The notes: generated by a model from the sequence alone, not told the origin. A stretch of 64,000 bases of DNA from JANYHH01 sp965249745 (GCA_965249745.1 OZ252252.1:1612001-1676000); one strand, 5' to 3'; counted from the stretch's first letter, positions 16,479 to 25,554 are shown. A program made the numbers and translations.

Positions 16479-17984
16479 TTAGCGCGAACTGGCCTTATCG
16501 CGCTTCAGGGTGTACATCGCGGCGTCCGCCCCGCGCAGCAGGGCTTCCAACGTGTCACCGTCCTGTGGGAACATGCACAGACCGATGCTGCACCCGACCC
16601 GCAACTCTTTACCCTCGTACAGGATGACCGTGGAAATCGCCGCCTCGAGCCGCTGCATCAACGACACGGCTGATTCAAAACTGGCGTTCAGCACGACTAC
16701 AAATTCGTCGCCGCCGTTGCGGGCCACGAGCGTATCCACCCGGTTCACGTCCCGTAAGCGCCCCGCGACGCGTTCCAGCACGTAATCGCCAACATTGTGC
16801 CCGAGGCGGTCATTGATGAGCTTGAAGCCGTCCAGATCAATGTAAATGACCGCGCAGCTCTCCCCGGATCGCCGGGCCAACTCGAGCTGGGTCGTGCCCA
16901 GGTCAAACAGCGAACGGCGGTTGGCGAGGCCCGTCAGCGCGTCCCGAAACGCCCACTCGGCAATTCGCCGCTGGTAGCGTCGCACCTCGGTGACATCGCG
17001 CACGATCACCACTGAGGCGGTGATTCGCCCGCGCCAGTCGCGCACCGGGGAGATCTGATACTCCAAGTCGTAATCCTCGCCGTCCAGCGGAATCGTCATG
17101 GTTTGAGCGCGGTACAGCGTCAGGGCGGGTTCCAGGTGCGACCAGGATTTCAGCACCGTGGCCGCGCTCTCGCCGGGCACGCTGCCGAGCGGCAGACTGA
17201 ACTCTGGGCGAGCCGCCGGGTTGGCCCGCACCACGCGGTTTTCAGTGTCAAGCACGATGAACCCATCGCGCAGGTTGTCCACCGCGCCCTCCAGAGCAAT
17301 CGGCTCCAAGGAGAGCAAACGGTGTCGCAGCAACCCGTTCAAGATCAGCAAACCGCAGACCGCCAGCGCGGCCGGGGTCGGATCGAAGTTGAACACGGGC
17401 AGCCACTCGAGTTGACGAATCAGGTTCAACCCGAACGGGATGACAATACTGGCGATCCAAATCCCGAGCTGCAAGCGGTACACCCCGCGATGCTGCGTCC
17501 AAGCTCGCATCAGCATGAAGGTTCCCGTCAGCAAAGCCCCGTACGAGTACAGCAGGTGTGCCCCCCACCACGGCCCGGAACTCGAGTTGACGCCTCGAAG
17601 CAGCTCTGGGTTAGGGCGGAAATCGGTCAGCACCAGGTTCGTGGTGAACAGCAGCGTTAGCGTCAATACGGGGACGACAAACAACAGTGCCATCAAACCG
17701 GGCGTCAACCACTTCGGGTCCAGCGTGACTCTCGTGGAGAAGATCAACCACAGGGGCGGCACGCTGAAGGCTCCGATGTAACTGAGTTTCTGCCACAGGA
17801 CCTTGCCGTCAAAATCGGAAATCAGCAGTGACACTGCCCCTGCGCTCACCCAGAGGACAATGCAGAGCATCAACAGCATCAGTTCTGTCGCACCACGCAG
17901 GTTGCGGAAACGCCACGACACCACGGCAATCGCCCCTGCCAGTACCGCTGTGGTGAAATGAAGTGTCTCGAGCAAGCTGTCCAT
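16479..17984 (-). CDS. Diguanylate cyclase with 7TM and PAS sensor domains
   Basis: 501 residues. The N-terminus (~1-220) has about seven membrane segments of the histidine-kinase 7TM type. A PAS-like domain follows (DNLRDGFIVLDTENRVVRAN ... GRITASVVIVRDVTE). The C-terminus is a GGDEF domain with DALTGLANRR, DLDGFKLINDRLGHNVGD and the intact catalytic ARNGGDEF. The inhibitory RxxD site is not present at the usual position (NRVD instead). It would make cyclic di-GMP in response to a membrane or ligand signal. GGAGG precedes the ATG, and a TAGCCT -10-like box is further upstream. An HD-GYP protein, the opposing activity, is at 41711. Confidence 0.92.
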   Translation of the reverse strand: MDSLLETLHFTTAVLAGAIAVVSWRFRNLRGATELMLLMLCIVLWVSAGAVSLLISDFDGKVLWQKLSYIGAFSVPPLWLIFSTRVTLDPKWLTPGLMALLFVVPVLTLTLLFTTNLVLTDFRPNPELLRGVNSSSGPWWGAHLLYSYGALLTGTFMLMRAWTQHRGVYRLQLGIWIASIVIPFGLNLIRQLEWLPVFNFDPTPAALAVCGLLILNGLLRHRLLSLEPIALEGAVDNLRDGFIVLDTENRVVRANPAARPEFSLPLGSVPGESAATVLKSWSHLEPALTLYRAQTMTIPLDGEDYDLEYQISPVRDWRGRITASVVIVRDVTEVRRYQRRIAEWAFRDALTGLANRRSLFDLGTTQLELARRSGESCAVIYIDLDGFKLINDRLGHNVGDYVLERVAGRLRDVNRVDTLVARNGGDEFVVVLNASFESAVSLMQRLEAAISTVILYEGKELRVGCSIGLCMFPQDGDTLEALLRGADAAMYTLKRDKASSR

Positions 17985-18424
17985 CAGCCTCCTGTGGTTA
18001 GTTCAGGCTAGCACTGCCGGGCAGCGAAGCAAGTGAAATCGCCCATAAAACAGCATCATCCTGAATATCTGTGACAGTTTATGCGTGCGCTTTCAGCGTC
18101 TGTGGGGTTTCGCGTCTCCCGGGGTTGCCCTCGAGATTAGGGTATCGCCTTGGGGCAACCGCAAAGCCTGTGTAACGTCTTGAAACTCGATCAGCCAACA
18201 CTTTTTGCCTTGAAACGAAGTTGGCTCGAGACGAATTCTTGCGCGGCGACGCTCGAGTTCAGGCTAGTTTCTGAGCATTTCATTCCAGCCTCGCACTCGA
18301 GATCATTGTGTCGCGCAGCTTGAAAGGAAGATTCTTGATTGTGCAATTGCCCTGGGTATCGCTCTGCGCGTGAGGCGTACCACATCAATTCCTGATAGCC
18401 TGCTGCTCGGCGTGACACCAACTC
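17985..18424. other. Intergenic region between divergent genes
   Basis: 440 bases between the diguanylate cyclase and murJ. It has several CTCGAG hexamers and a dyad GGTTGCCC (18123-18130) / GGGCAACC (18153-18160) with a 22-nt loop. A 76-codon minus frame at 18191-18421 has no support as a gene. Confidence 0.5.
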
Positions 18425-20014
18425 ATGCCGAAAGCCAAAATGACCGAACCTAAGATGACCGAACCTGAGATGACCGGAGCCGAACCGATTCAGCCCACTC
18501 CGCGCCGCTCGGCGACCCGCAATATCCTGACCGTGATGAGCGGCACGCTGGCAAGTCGTCTGCTGGGTTTGCTGCGCCAGACGCTCTTCAACCGCCTGTT
18601 CACGACCGAGGTGACAGACGCCTTCAACGTCGCGTACCGCGTCCCGAACCTGTTCCGCGAACTCTTAGCCGAGGGCGCGCTCACCAGCAGCATCATCCCG
18701 GTCTACAAATCCCTGCCACCGGCCGAACGCAAAGCCTACACCTCGAGCCTGACCGGGGCGTTGGCGGCCGTGAACGCCCTAGTGGTCGGGCTGGGAATTT
18801 TGCTCGCGCCGTTCGTGATCGGGCTGCGCGTCTCCCAGGGCGGCAGCGTCAACCTGGAACTGACGGTCACGCTCACCAGAATTGTCTGGCCGTTCCTAGC
18901 GGGCATTTCCTTCAGCGCCCTGGCGATGGCACTCTTAAACGCCGAGGAACGCTTCGCGGCGACCTCGTTCAGTCCGCTGGCGTTTAGTTTGGTCTCGATT
19001 GTTGGTTTCCTGCTGTTTCCGGGAAACGCCGTGGCGCTCGCCTGGATCACCACGCTCGGCGGCTTCGTGCAATTCCTGGTGCAGATCCCTAGCCTGCGCC
19101 GCTTCGGGTTGATGCCAGACTTTCGCTTCTTCTGGCACCCGGCGCTCCGGCGCACCTTCGCGCTGATGATCCCGTTCAGCTTCACCACCGGAACTCGAGA
19201 ATTCCTGACGATTGTGCTGACCACGCTGCTGTCTGGGTTTCCCAAGGGAGCTGTCACCGGGTTCAGCAACGCCGATCAGATTTTCTTGATGGCGCTGGGG
19301 CTGTTCGCCGTGTCGCCCGCGCTGGCCGCCTACCCGCGCCTCGCGGAGAACGCGGCCAGCGCCGACTGGGACACCTTCCGGCAGACGACCGCCAGTTACG
19401 CCCGGCTGGTGCTGTTCCTGACCGTGCCGGTCGGAGCGCTGCTGTTCGCGCTCGCGCCGAGCGTCGTGACCGCGCTGTACGACTGGGGACGCAACGGTCT
19501 GGCGCTGGAGAAGTACACCTACACGCTGCTGGCGCTGCCGCCACTGGCCTTGGCGGTCATCCCCTGGGGACTCAACCAATTCCTGGTGCGAACCCTGTAC
19601 GTGCAGCAACGCACCCGCGAGGCCATCGCCATCAACGTCGGCGGATTTCTGGTCAACACCGCCGGGTATTTTCTGCTCGCCAAGGCGGGCTTTGTCGCCA
19701 TGAATTACGCCACGACCGCCACCGGCTTCCTGATCTCCGGTGTGTACCTGTACGTGCTGCACCGCCAGATTCAGCTCAATTACAAGAAATTAGTCGGGCA
19801 CGCGATCAAGGTCAGCGCCGCCGCGCTGGTCGCCGGACTGATGGCCTATCTACTCTCGAGCCTACTGCCGGGCGGGGTTGATGGGCGGGGCGCGGGGCTG
19901 GGTATTCTGCGACTGGCCGTGGCGGGTGGCTTTGGGCTGAGCGTCTACGTGGCGCTGTGCCTGGTCTTCCGGGTGCAGGAAGTCTCAGGTCTGATGCGTC
20001 GCTTGCGACGCTGA
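18425..20014 (+). CDS. murJ: Lipid II flippase MurJ (MviN)
   Basis: 529 residues with about 14 membrane segments. After a polar N-terminus it shows MurJ signatures: GTLASRLLGLLRQ, TDAFNVAYRVPNLFRELLAE, then GALTSSIIPVYK. MurJ moves lipid II across the inner membrane for peptidoglycan synthesis. The first 20 residues contain a short repeat (KMTEP, KMTEP, EMTGAEP) encoded by three ~15-bp direct repeats, a possible slippage tract. No strong ribosome site precedes the ATG, so a later start within the repeat is possible. Confidence 0.93.
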   Translation: MPKAKMTEPKMTEPEMTGAEPIQPTPRRSATRNILTVMSGTLASRLLGLLRQTLFNRLFTTEVTDAFNVAYRVPNLFRELLAEGALTSSIIPVYKSLPPAERKAYTSSLTGALAAVNALVVGLGILLAPFVIGLRVSQGGSVNLELTVTLTRIVWPFLAGISFSALAMALLNAEERFAATSFSPLAFSLVSIVGFLLFPGNAVALAWITTLGGFVQFLVQIPSLRRFGLMPDFRFFWHPALRRTFALMIPFSFTTGTREFLTIVLTTLLSGFPKGAVTGFSNADQIFLMALGLFAVSPALAAYPRLAENAASADWDTFRQTTASYARLVLFLTVPVGALLFALAPSVVTALYDWGRNGLALEKYTYTLLALPPLALAVIPWGLNQFLVRTLYVQQRTREAIAINVGGFLVNTAGYFLLAKAGFVAMNYATTATGFLISGVYLYVLHRQIQLNYKKLVGHAIKVSAAALVAGLMAYLLSSLLPGGVDGRGAGLGILRLAVAGGFGLSVYVALCLVFRVQEVSGLMRRLRR

Positions 20015-20138
20015 TCTCAGGCTCGAGGTCGGTGGGTCGGTGCGCCCCTACGAGGGTTCATAATGAATGCATCCCAGAAAACCTGGCTCGAGGCTCGTGA
20101 ATCCAACCGACAGACTGCCCCTCGAGACGTTGCGATCT

Positions 20139-20705
20139 TCAGATCAGCAGCGCGTGCAGTAGATCAAACGCCAGCAGAAACCCGCCTTGAATCAGCACGC
20201 CCAGCCCCGCGCCGCGCCAGGTCGCCTCGGGACGGGTCAACAGGTAAATCCCTCCGGCGATGTACAGCACGTCCAGTCCGGCGTTGATAAAGAGGACGTT
20301 CTTCAGGTCTTTCAGCAGCGGTTCCGCCCCCAAGAGTCCCGCCAGCGCGATGCCGCTGTTGATGACGCCCCAGGCTCCGCTCATGCCCCAGAAGCCCTTC
20401 TGCGCGTCGTCGGCCGTCAGCCACAATCCAAGAACGCCCGCGCCCGCCCACGGTAGGCTCCAGAGCAATAAGCGGGTCGAAATCTGTCGTCCCGCGTAGC
20501 CCTGCTCGAGCGCGCCGAACACCCAATCGGGAGGCGTGGCGGGTTGTAGGGCTGCCCCAATGGTCAGCGTCACGGCGGGCGCGGACAGGAGGGCGACGCT
20601 CTGTAATCCGAGGGCAGCGGTGAAATCAGCCGGGGTGAACTCGAGCGCCAGCGCGGGCGAGCCGCCCAGCGCCAGAGCAGCGATCAGACCAAGAAGGCGT
20701 TTCAT
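20139..20705 (-). CDS. DUF6992-like membrane protein
   Basis: 188 residues: a signal peptide (MKRLLGLIAALALGGSPALA), then about four membrane helices. The pattern GMSGAWGVINSGIALAGL and LFINAGLDVLYIAGG with TRPEATWRGAGLGVLIQGG resembles DUF6992 proteins, which have no known function. It runs on the same strand as the following BtaA-like operon but is 47 bp beyond its last gene, so it may be the operon's end or separate. Confidence 0.6.
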   Translation of the reverse strand: MKRLLGLIAALALGGSPALALEFTPADFTAALGLQSVALLSAPAVTLTIGAALQPATPPDWVFGALEQGYAGRQISTRLLLWSLPWAGAGVLGLWLTADDAQKGFWGMSGAWGVINSGIALAGLLGAEPLLKDLKNVLFINAGLDVLYIAGGIYLLTRPEATWRGAGLGVLIQGGFLLAFDLLHALLI

Positions 20706-20752
20706 ACCTCGAGTCTAGACGCCAGGTTCCAAAAAGATTTGGTGGGTGGTGG

Positions 20753-21892
20753 CTATCGGTCGCGGCGGAAGACGAAGATATTGCGGCAGAACAGCCCGGC
20801 GTCTCGCTCCTGGCAACCTCGAGACAGGTCAGAATCCAGGGCGAAACGCCGCTCGAAAACGTGCAGCAACGCCTCGGGCGGAGTGAAGAAGAAACGCAGG
20901 ACGACCAGCGCGCCCGGTCTCGAGGCGTGAAAGGCGGCGGCTGATAGACGGTCGGCGTACTCGAGCGGCACGATGTCCAGGATATTGGAGAGCGCGATCA
21001 AATCGAAGGGTTCGGCAGCTTCCAGTGCGGTTGCGGCGTCGGCGGTGAGGCAGTGCAAATTAGACAGCGCAGATCGTAAGCGCTCGAGGTGCCGATCAAG
21101 CTGACGCAGGTAAAACGGAAATTGTGCCTCCGATCGCGGCAATCGGTCGGGCAGGAAGCTTTGCCACAGGCTCGAGTTCTCGGCGGACGGTGAGCCGGTG
21201 AAGGCGGCGCTGATCTGTGATTTCAACTGCGCCGCGAAATCCGCTGGCAACCGCTCGAGGATTGTTTCGCCGTACACCAGTCGCAAGGCCGGGCGTTGCA
21301 GCGCCAGCCACAGCGCGAACCGCCAGCGCGCGTTGTCCCAGTGCGCCTTGTAAAACGCGGTCTGTGCGGGCAGGTCCGTGAACGCCAGCATCTTTCGCAC
21401 GGTCGGCTCAGGGTGAACGAAGACTCGAAACAAACCCATCGCCCGCTCGAGTTGCCGATCCAAACGACCGGATCGGTTCAAGCCGCGACCGAGCGAAGTC
21501 TGATGCGCCTCCCAGAACGCTCGAGTCGCCTCTGGCAAGGCTGACCGCACGATCCGGTAGGCTGTGTCCGCATTCTCCAAGAAGGCGCTCACCAGCGTCG
21601 TGCCGTGCAAGCGTCGCAGCACCGCTTTTTTCAACTCGAGCAGGTGAATCTGCGCCGGGTTGATGTCGCAGGCGGTGACGCTGACGCTTCCGACTGAGAG
21701 CAAATTCAGCGCGGTGCAACCGCCCGAGGCGATCACGAAGGCTCGAGGGTTGGGGCTGAGCTGTCCTAACAACCAGCGCTCCGGGGCGGTGTCCTCGCGC
21801 ACCTGGGAGAAGATCACGTCCTGACTCAATTCCGCCCGCCCGAGGTTGCCCGCCCGCCAGAAATCCGTCTGTGCCATCTCAGCCTGCGCCAT
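20753..21892 (-). CDS. BtaA-like (DUF3419) aminocarboxypropyl transferase
   Basis: 379 residues with the BtaA/DUF3419 pattern: FSQVREDTAPERWLLGQL, then FVIASGGCTALNLLS, CDINPAQIHLLELKKA, and near the end FDLIALSNILDIVP. Characterised BtaA moves the 3-amino-3-carboxypropyl group of S-adenosylmethionine onto diacylglycerol, giving diacylglyceryl-homoserine, the precursor of betaine lipids. The sequence supports family membership; the exact acceptor here is inferred. It starts 1 nt after the DoxX-like stop and is the last gene of the operon beginning at 22699 or 25443. A methyltransferase gene lies upstream and could play the BtaB part. Confidence 0.75.
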   Translation of the reverse strand: MAQAEMAQTDFWRAGNLGRAELSQDVIFSQVREDTAPERWLLGQLSPNPRAFVIASGGCTALNLLSVGSVSVTACDINPAQIHLLELKKAVLRRLHGTTLVSAFLENADTAYRIVRSALPEATRAFWEAHQTSLGRGLNRSGRLDRQLERAMGLFRVFVHPEPTVRKMLAFTDLPAQTAFYKAHWDNARWRFALWLALQRPALRLVYGETILERLPADFAAQLKSQISAAFTGSPSAENSSLWQSFLPDRLPRSEAQFPFYLRQLDRHLERLRSALSNLHCLTADAATALEAAEPFDLIALSNILDIVPLEYADRLSAAAFHASRPGALVVLRFFFTPPEALLHVFERRFALDSDLSRGCQERDAGLFCRNIFVFRRDR

Positions 21893-21893
21893 C

Positions 21894-22292
21894 TCAGCGC
21901 CAACGTCCGCGTAAACTGCCCGGTCCGTGCAGCGCGACGGCGAACATGCACAGCAGGAGCGGCAGGTTCTCTGCGATCAGCCCTGCTGGATCGGGAATCG
22001 CGCCGCTGAAGAAAATCCCAATCGTGTTCAACGCGATCAGCAACACGATCTGAAACCAGCTCACGAAGCGCGACGCGACCCCGCTCCAAACGCCCAACCC
22101 CAGCACCGTTTCACCGACGCCGATCAGTGTCAGCAGGACTCGAGGTGACAGGGCGCTCTGTGGCAAGCCCGCCACGACCGCCAAGTGCTCTGGGTTGACT
22201 TGGATGATCTTCTGCCACAAGCCGTTGTACAACCAGATCGCGCCCAGGGTGACCCGCATCGCCAGCAGCAGCATGGAGTTCACCGCGCCCAC
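21894..22292 (-). CDS. DoxX-like membrane protein
   Basis: 132 residues from a GTG at 22292, with four membrane segments and the DoxX-like pattern MRVTLGAIWLYNGLWQKI, GVGETVLGLGVWSG, then IFFSGAIPDPAGLIAENLPL. The start overlaps the end of the upstream membrane-protein gene by 13 bp. DoxX-like proteins are often redox- or lipid-associated partners, but no function can be read here. Confidence 0.7.
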   Translation of the reverse strand: MGAVNSMLLLAMRVTLGAIWLYNGLWQKIIQVNPEHLAVVAGLPQSALSPRVLLTLIGVGETVLGLGVWSGVASRFVSWFQIVLLIALNTIGIFFSGAIPDPAGLIAENLPLLLCMFAVALHGPGSLRGRWR

Positions 22293-22699
22293 CCTCGAGC
22301 CGCGACCGCCAGATACGAGGCGGTGTACCAGAGCCAGGCGAAGCCGAAGACCACGTGCGCGACCGTCTCGAAGCCGCGCCCCAGCCAGAGCCGCCGATCA
22401 AAGACCAAAAACTGCGTGTACAACCGCGCCGCCCAGAAGACCGTCAGCCCGACAGAAACCCAGACCGATAACCTCGAGGGGGTCAGCAAGGCGTCCGGCG
22501 CGAACAGGTTCAGGCAACCCATCAGAAAGACTGCGAAGGCCACGAAGAACGTGTGGACGTACATCAGTTGACGGTTCAGCAAGCTGATTCCCGCCAGGTC
22601 GCGTTTCCACTCGAAGCGTCGCTCGAAACCCAGATGGATCAGCGCCAACGCGACCTGCGTCAACCCCATGAGGCGAAAATTCAACTCCAACACGTCCAT
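22280..22699 (-). CDS. Four-helix membrane protein of unknown function
   Basis: 139 residues from the ATG at 22699, with about four hydrophobic helices. Notable motifs are ALIHLGFERRFEWKRDL, NRQLMYVHTFFVAFAVFL and RLYTQFLVFDRRLW. The His and Arg residues next to membrane segments suggest a cofactor or lipid headgroup site, which is inference. The start is chosen because TAGGAT lies 8 nt upstream. It is tightly linked to the DoxX-like and BtaA-like genes. Confidence 0.6.
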   Translation of the reverse strand: MDVLELNFRLMGLTQVALALIHLGFERRFEWKRDLAGISLLNRQLMYVHTFFVAFAVFLMGCLNLFAPDALLTPSRLSVWVSVGLTVFWAARLYTQFLVFDRRLWLGRGFETVAHVVFGFAWLWYTASYLAVAARGWAR

Positions 22700-22707
22700 G
22701 CGGTTCA

Positions 22708-22713
22708 ATCCTA
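22708..22713 (-). promoter_or_regulatory. -10 box before the membrane protein / DoxX / BtaA-like genes
   Basis: TAGGAT on the minus strand, 8 nt before the ATG at 22699. It lies in the 165-bp gap after the methyltransferase gene and could give the last three genes their own transcript. Confidence 0.4.
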
Positions 22714-22864
22714 ACGGAAATGCCGAGCGGTCGTTTTCTGTTGGGGCTTGGGAGCAGGGCAGCAGCAACATCGAGCCGGGTGGCCTGCTGTGATCGGCTC
22801 GAGGTGACGCACGATCCTGCCCTCAAGTCTGAGTCGTTCCTCGAAGCTCGAGGGCGCGTGAACT

Positions 22865-23626
22865 TCACGCCTCGAGCCGGTACGCCACGACGAACGGGGT
22901 GACGCGTTGCAGCCGCGCAATTCTGAACCCGGTAGCCGCCGCCACGCGCTCCCACTCGGCGGGCGGAAAAAAGTGCAGCGCACCGGGTCCGTACACGGCG
23001 AAGTTGGCCGGGTCGCGCCCGTGTTCCAGCAGAATCACAGTTTTGGCCACGCGATGCAATTCCCGGAACAGCGCCTCGCGCCCCTCGGGTTCACGGATTT
23101 CGTGGGCAGCGAACAGGGCGAACGCGGCGTCAAAGCTGCCATCCGGGTAGGGGAGGGCATCGAAGCGCACGCTGACGGTGGCGGTGGGAGCCGGGTACGC
23201 GGCTCTGGCCCTGGCGATACTCTTTTCGGTATTGAGCGCGGCATCGTAAAAATCAGCCAGCTCGAGGCTCGCGTCTGGGAAGACGCGGTGCAGTTTCAGG
23301 CTGGACTCGTCGAAACCGGAGTGAATGTTCAGGATACGTTTCGGCTTGGAACCCAAAAAATCTGGCAGCCACTCGAGCCGGTACATCGGGGTTAAGTCGT
23401 AGATGTACCAGGACGCCAGCAGGGATGCCAGCAGCATGTACAGCACGCCTGTCCAACCCAGCCAGCCCAAGAGCAGCAACCAACCTGGGAACGGCAGTAC
23501 GCTCAGCAGAACCGCGCCGATCAGCAACGCCGCGAGGGCCGCCAGGTAAAAATCCCAGTTGAAACGGATGATGTTCGTGACACCCTGCACGCCGACCCTC
23601 TGTTCACCGTTTCGATGCGCCTTCAC
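22865..23626 (-). CDS. Membrane-anchored SAM-dependent methyltransferase
   Basis: 253 residues from a GTG at 23626 that overlaps the DUF2071 stop (GTGA). Two hydrophobic segments come first (LAALAALLIGAVLLSVLPF and the next ~25 residues). A class I methyltransferase-like domain follows: ILNIHSGFDESSL, LELADFYDAALN, RFDALPYPDGSFDAAFALFA and ELHRVAKTVILLEHG. The glycine-rich SAM loop is unusual (NIHSGFDESS). In the context of a BtaA-like enzyme it may methylate an amino-lipid headgroup as BtaB does; that is inference. Confidence 0.7.
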   Translation of the reverse strand: MKAHRNGEQRVGVQGVTNIIRFNWDFYLAALAALLIGAVLLSVLPFPGWLLLLGWLGWTGVLYMLLASLLASWYIYDLTPMYRLEWLPDFLGSKPKRILNIHSGFDESSLKLHRVFPDASLELADFYDAALNTEKSIARARAAYPAPTATVSVRFDALPYPDGSFDAAFALFAAHEIREPEGREALFRELHRVAKTVILLEHGRDPANFAVYGPGALHFFPPAEWERVAAATGFRIARLQRVTPFVVAYRLEA

Positions 23627-24426
23627 TCGTCCTCCGCGATGTCGCTGTCAGTCTCGTCTCGAGGGGTAGCCGCTAGCGGCGCACGAATTCCGCGCTCCCA
23701 GCGGTACGGCACATCTTCGATCAGGAACGCGCTCGAGAGGATTGGGGTCGCGCCCTGGAACTGTGCACCGGTCACGAAGGCGCTCTCTAAGACCTGAACG
23801 CCCACGGCTTTCGGGTCCCAACGCGAGCGCACGCCCTTGACGCGAATCACGCTCTGCGTTTCCGGCTCGTAATCAAACGTGAACGGCAGCGGCCCCGCGA
23901 AGCGCCGCGCCTCTTCGAGCGTGCTGAAGACGCTACCCGCAGGCAATTCAGCCGTGCCGCCTCTGTCCACGATCACGTGCAAGTCTGCCGCGCCGCCCTC
24001 ATCTGAGCGCACCTGCACCTCGAGCCGCGCTGAGGTTTCGATCATGCCGACCTTGGCTCGGTGGTAGCGGTAATGCGTCAGCAGATTTCCGCTGAGCGCC
24101 ATAAACGCCCGGTCGGTGTCAGACCGCAAGATACGCAGTCCGCGCAGGTGACGCCCTTCCGGGGTCCTGTACCGGGCGAAGATGCGGTACCCCGTGAGAA
24201 AGAAATCCTGTCCGAATAGGGGCGGCAGGAACGCTGGGCGCAAGCCCTGGGTTTGCACCAGTGCCGCCGCCACGAAGCCGAACTCGCCGAAACTGTCCAA
24301 CGTCAAACCCGGTGGCAACAGCCGCTCGAGGGTGGCTCTCGGGAGGGCGTAAGTCAGCACAAGGGAAAACTGGAAATGCGCTACGACCGGAAACGGATGA
24401 CGCTTCAGTGCGTACAAGACGCTCAC
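23623..24426 (-). CDS. DUF2071 (YqjF/acetoacetate-decarboxylase-like) protein
   Basis: 267 residues from a GTG at 24426. Recognised by SLVLTYALPRATLERLLPPG near the N-terminus and a beta-rich body with FLTGYRIFARYRTPEGRHLR, GLRILRSDTDRAFM and LLTHYRYHRAKV. DUF2071 proteins share the acetoacetate decarboxylase fold; their reaction is unknown. The start is placed at 24426 because TACAGT lies 6 nt before it and an upstream reading would overlap the HAD gene. The stop overlaps the methyltransferase start. Confidence 0.7.
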   Translation of the reverse strand: MSVLYALKRHPFPVVAHFQFSLVLTYALPRATLERLLPPGLTLDSFGEFGFVAAALVQTQGLRPAFLPPLFGQDFFLTGYRIFARYRTPEGRHLRGLRILRSDTDRAFMALSGNLLTHYRYHRAKVGMIETSARLEVQVRSDEGGAADLHVIVDRGGTAELPAGSVFSTLEEARRFAGPLPFTFDYEPETQSVIRVKGVRSRWDPKAVGVQVLESAFVTGAQFQGATPILSSAFLIEDVPYRWERGIRAPLAATPRDETDSDIAEDE

Positions 24427-24432
24427 AGGATC

Positions 24433-24438
24433 ACTGTA
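24433..24438 (-). promoter_or_regulatory. -10 box of the DUF2071 gene
   Basis: TACAGT (minus strand), 6 nt before GTG 24426. No ribosome site is present, so leaderless initiation on GTG is inferred. Confidence 0.45.
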
Positions 24439-24485
24439 AACCGAAACCGTGGGGACAATCGCGCCGCTCGAGGATTCAGACGCCC

Positions 24486-25073
24486 TCAAAGCCGCTCGAG
24501 AAGCTGACCCTGCAACTCCAAAAAACTTCGGACTCGAGTCAGCCCTGCGCCGGTGAACTGCTCGTTCCACGGTTCCGCCATCAGGTAACAGTGGCTGACG
24601 CCCGCCGCCTTGGCCGCGCCGACATCGGCGCTTGTGTCCCCGACCATGACGGCGTTCAGCGTCGGAATGTTCAACCCGGAGAGCGCCTGCCAGAGCATCT
24701 CCGGCGCGGGTTTCATCGGCGCGTCGTCCCGCGTCAGGATCAGATCGAAGTGCAAGTCGTACTTCTCTGTCACGACCTGAGCGCTCTCTGAACTGTTGTT
24801 CGTGACGAGCGCTAGCTTCGCACCCGCGTCGCGCAGCGCCCGCAAAACCTGAGGCACGCCGACCCGCAGGAGGCTGTGCTGGGCCAGCGTGGACTCGAGT
24901 TTGATGAAGCCGTCGTAGGCGTCCTGAGGCAACTTGGAGAGGTTTGGCACGACGAGTTGCTCCGGCGGGATGCCCCAGCGCGCCTTGAATTCCAGCAGGC
25001 TACTGTGTTCCTCGGGAGCCAGGATCGTGCCGTCCATGTCGAACAGAACGGCTCGCAGCTTAGCCTTCAACAC
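24486..25073 (-). CDS. HAD family hydrolase
   Basis: 195 residues from a GTG at 25073. The nucleophile motif is AVLFDMDGTIL (Asp12, Asp14), motif II is ALVTNNSSES, motif III MKPAPEMLW, and motif IV VMVGDTSADVGAAKAAG. It is a phosphoglycolate-phosphatase-like HAD phosphatase with a small cap domain. The start overlaps the ACT gene by 14 bp. The substrate is unknown. Confidence 0.85.
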   Translation of the reverse strand: MLKAKLRAVLFDMDGTILAPEEHSSLLEFKARWGIPPEQLVVPNLSKLPQDAYDGFIKLESTLAQHSLLRVGVPQVLRALRDAGAKLALVTNNSSESAQVVTEKYDLHFDLILTRDDAPMKPAPEMLWQALSGLNIPTLNAVMVGDTSADVGAAKAAGVSHCYLMAEPWNEQFTGAGLTRVRSFLELQGQLLERL

Positions 25074-25443
25074 GGTGACCCGCTTTCTGGAGCGCCGCCA
25101 GTGAAACCTCGAGTTGCGCGGCTTTCACCAGCACGTAATCGGTATCGAAGGTGGACACGGCGAAGATGCCCACGCCTGCGTCGCGGAGCGGCTCGAGGAC
25201 GCTTGTTAGAATGCCCGTGAGGGCAAAATCAAACGGACCGATCAGCTTCAGGCACGCCCAGCCTGCCTCGAGCTTTCCCTGACCGGAGTCGGCCTGGCTC
25301 GAGTCGCAGACGATGCTCAGTTCATCTTCGTTGCGGGTGAGGCTGGTGAACGCACCGCGCCAGGCCCAGTCGGGCACGGGCGAATCTGGGGGCAGGCGAC
25401 AAACGGCGAAACTGCCAGGAACGATGGAAAGCCTCAGACTCAT
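25060..25443 (-). CDS. ACT domain-containing protein
   Basis: 127 residues from the ATG at 25443: MSLRLSIVPGSFAVCRLPPD, then LTRNEDELSIVCDSS, and a second part with GPFDFALTGILTSVLEPLRD-AGVGIFAVSTFDTDYVLV. This is the pattern of small two-ACT proteins (ACT_7/CASTOR-like) that sense amino acids. It is the first gene of the series ACT, HAD, DUF2071, methyltransferase. Confidence 0.75.
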   Translation of the reverse strand: MSLRLSIVPGSFAVCRLPPDSPVPDWAWRGAFTSLTRNEDELSIVCDSSQADSGQGKLEAGWACLKLIGPFDFALTGILTSVLEPLRDAGVGIFAVSTFDTDYVLVKAAQLEVSLAALQKAGHRVEG

Positions 25444-25450
25444 CGCTAGC

Positions 25451-25456
25451 AGATTA
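25451..25456 (-). promoter_or_regulatory. -10 box of the ACT-HAD operon
   Basis: TAATCT (minus strand), 7 nt before the ATG at 25443, with no ribosome site. Confidence 0.5.
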
Positions 25457-25554
25457 ACTCGAGCCGGAAAGGTTGAGCGCGAGATGCCCCGTGACACCTC
25501 GAATCATGCCGAGCCCCACGTCCCACAACCAGTCCCCAACTCGAGAAGTCAGCC

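Noticed and set aside
18191..18421. 76-codon minus-strand frame before murJ
   Set aside because: No start signal, unusual composition, no family resemblance.
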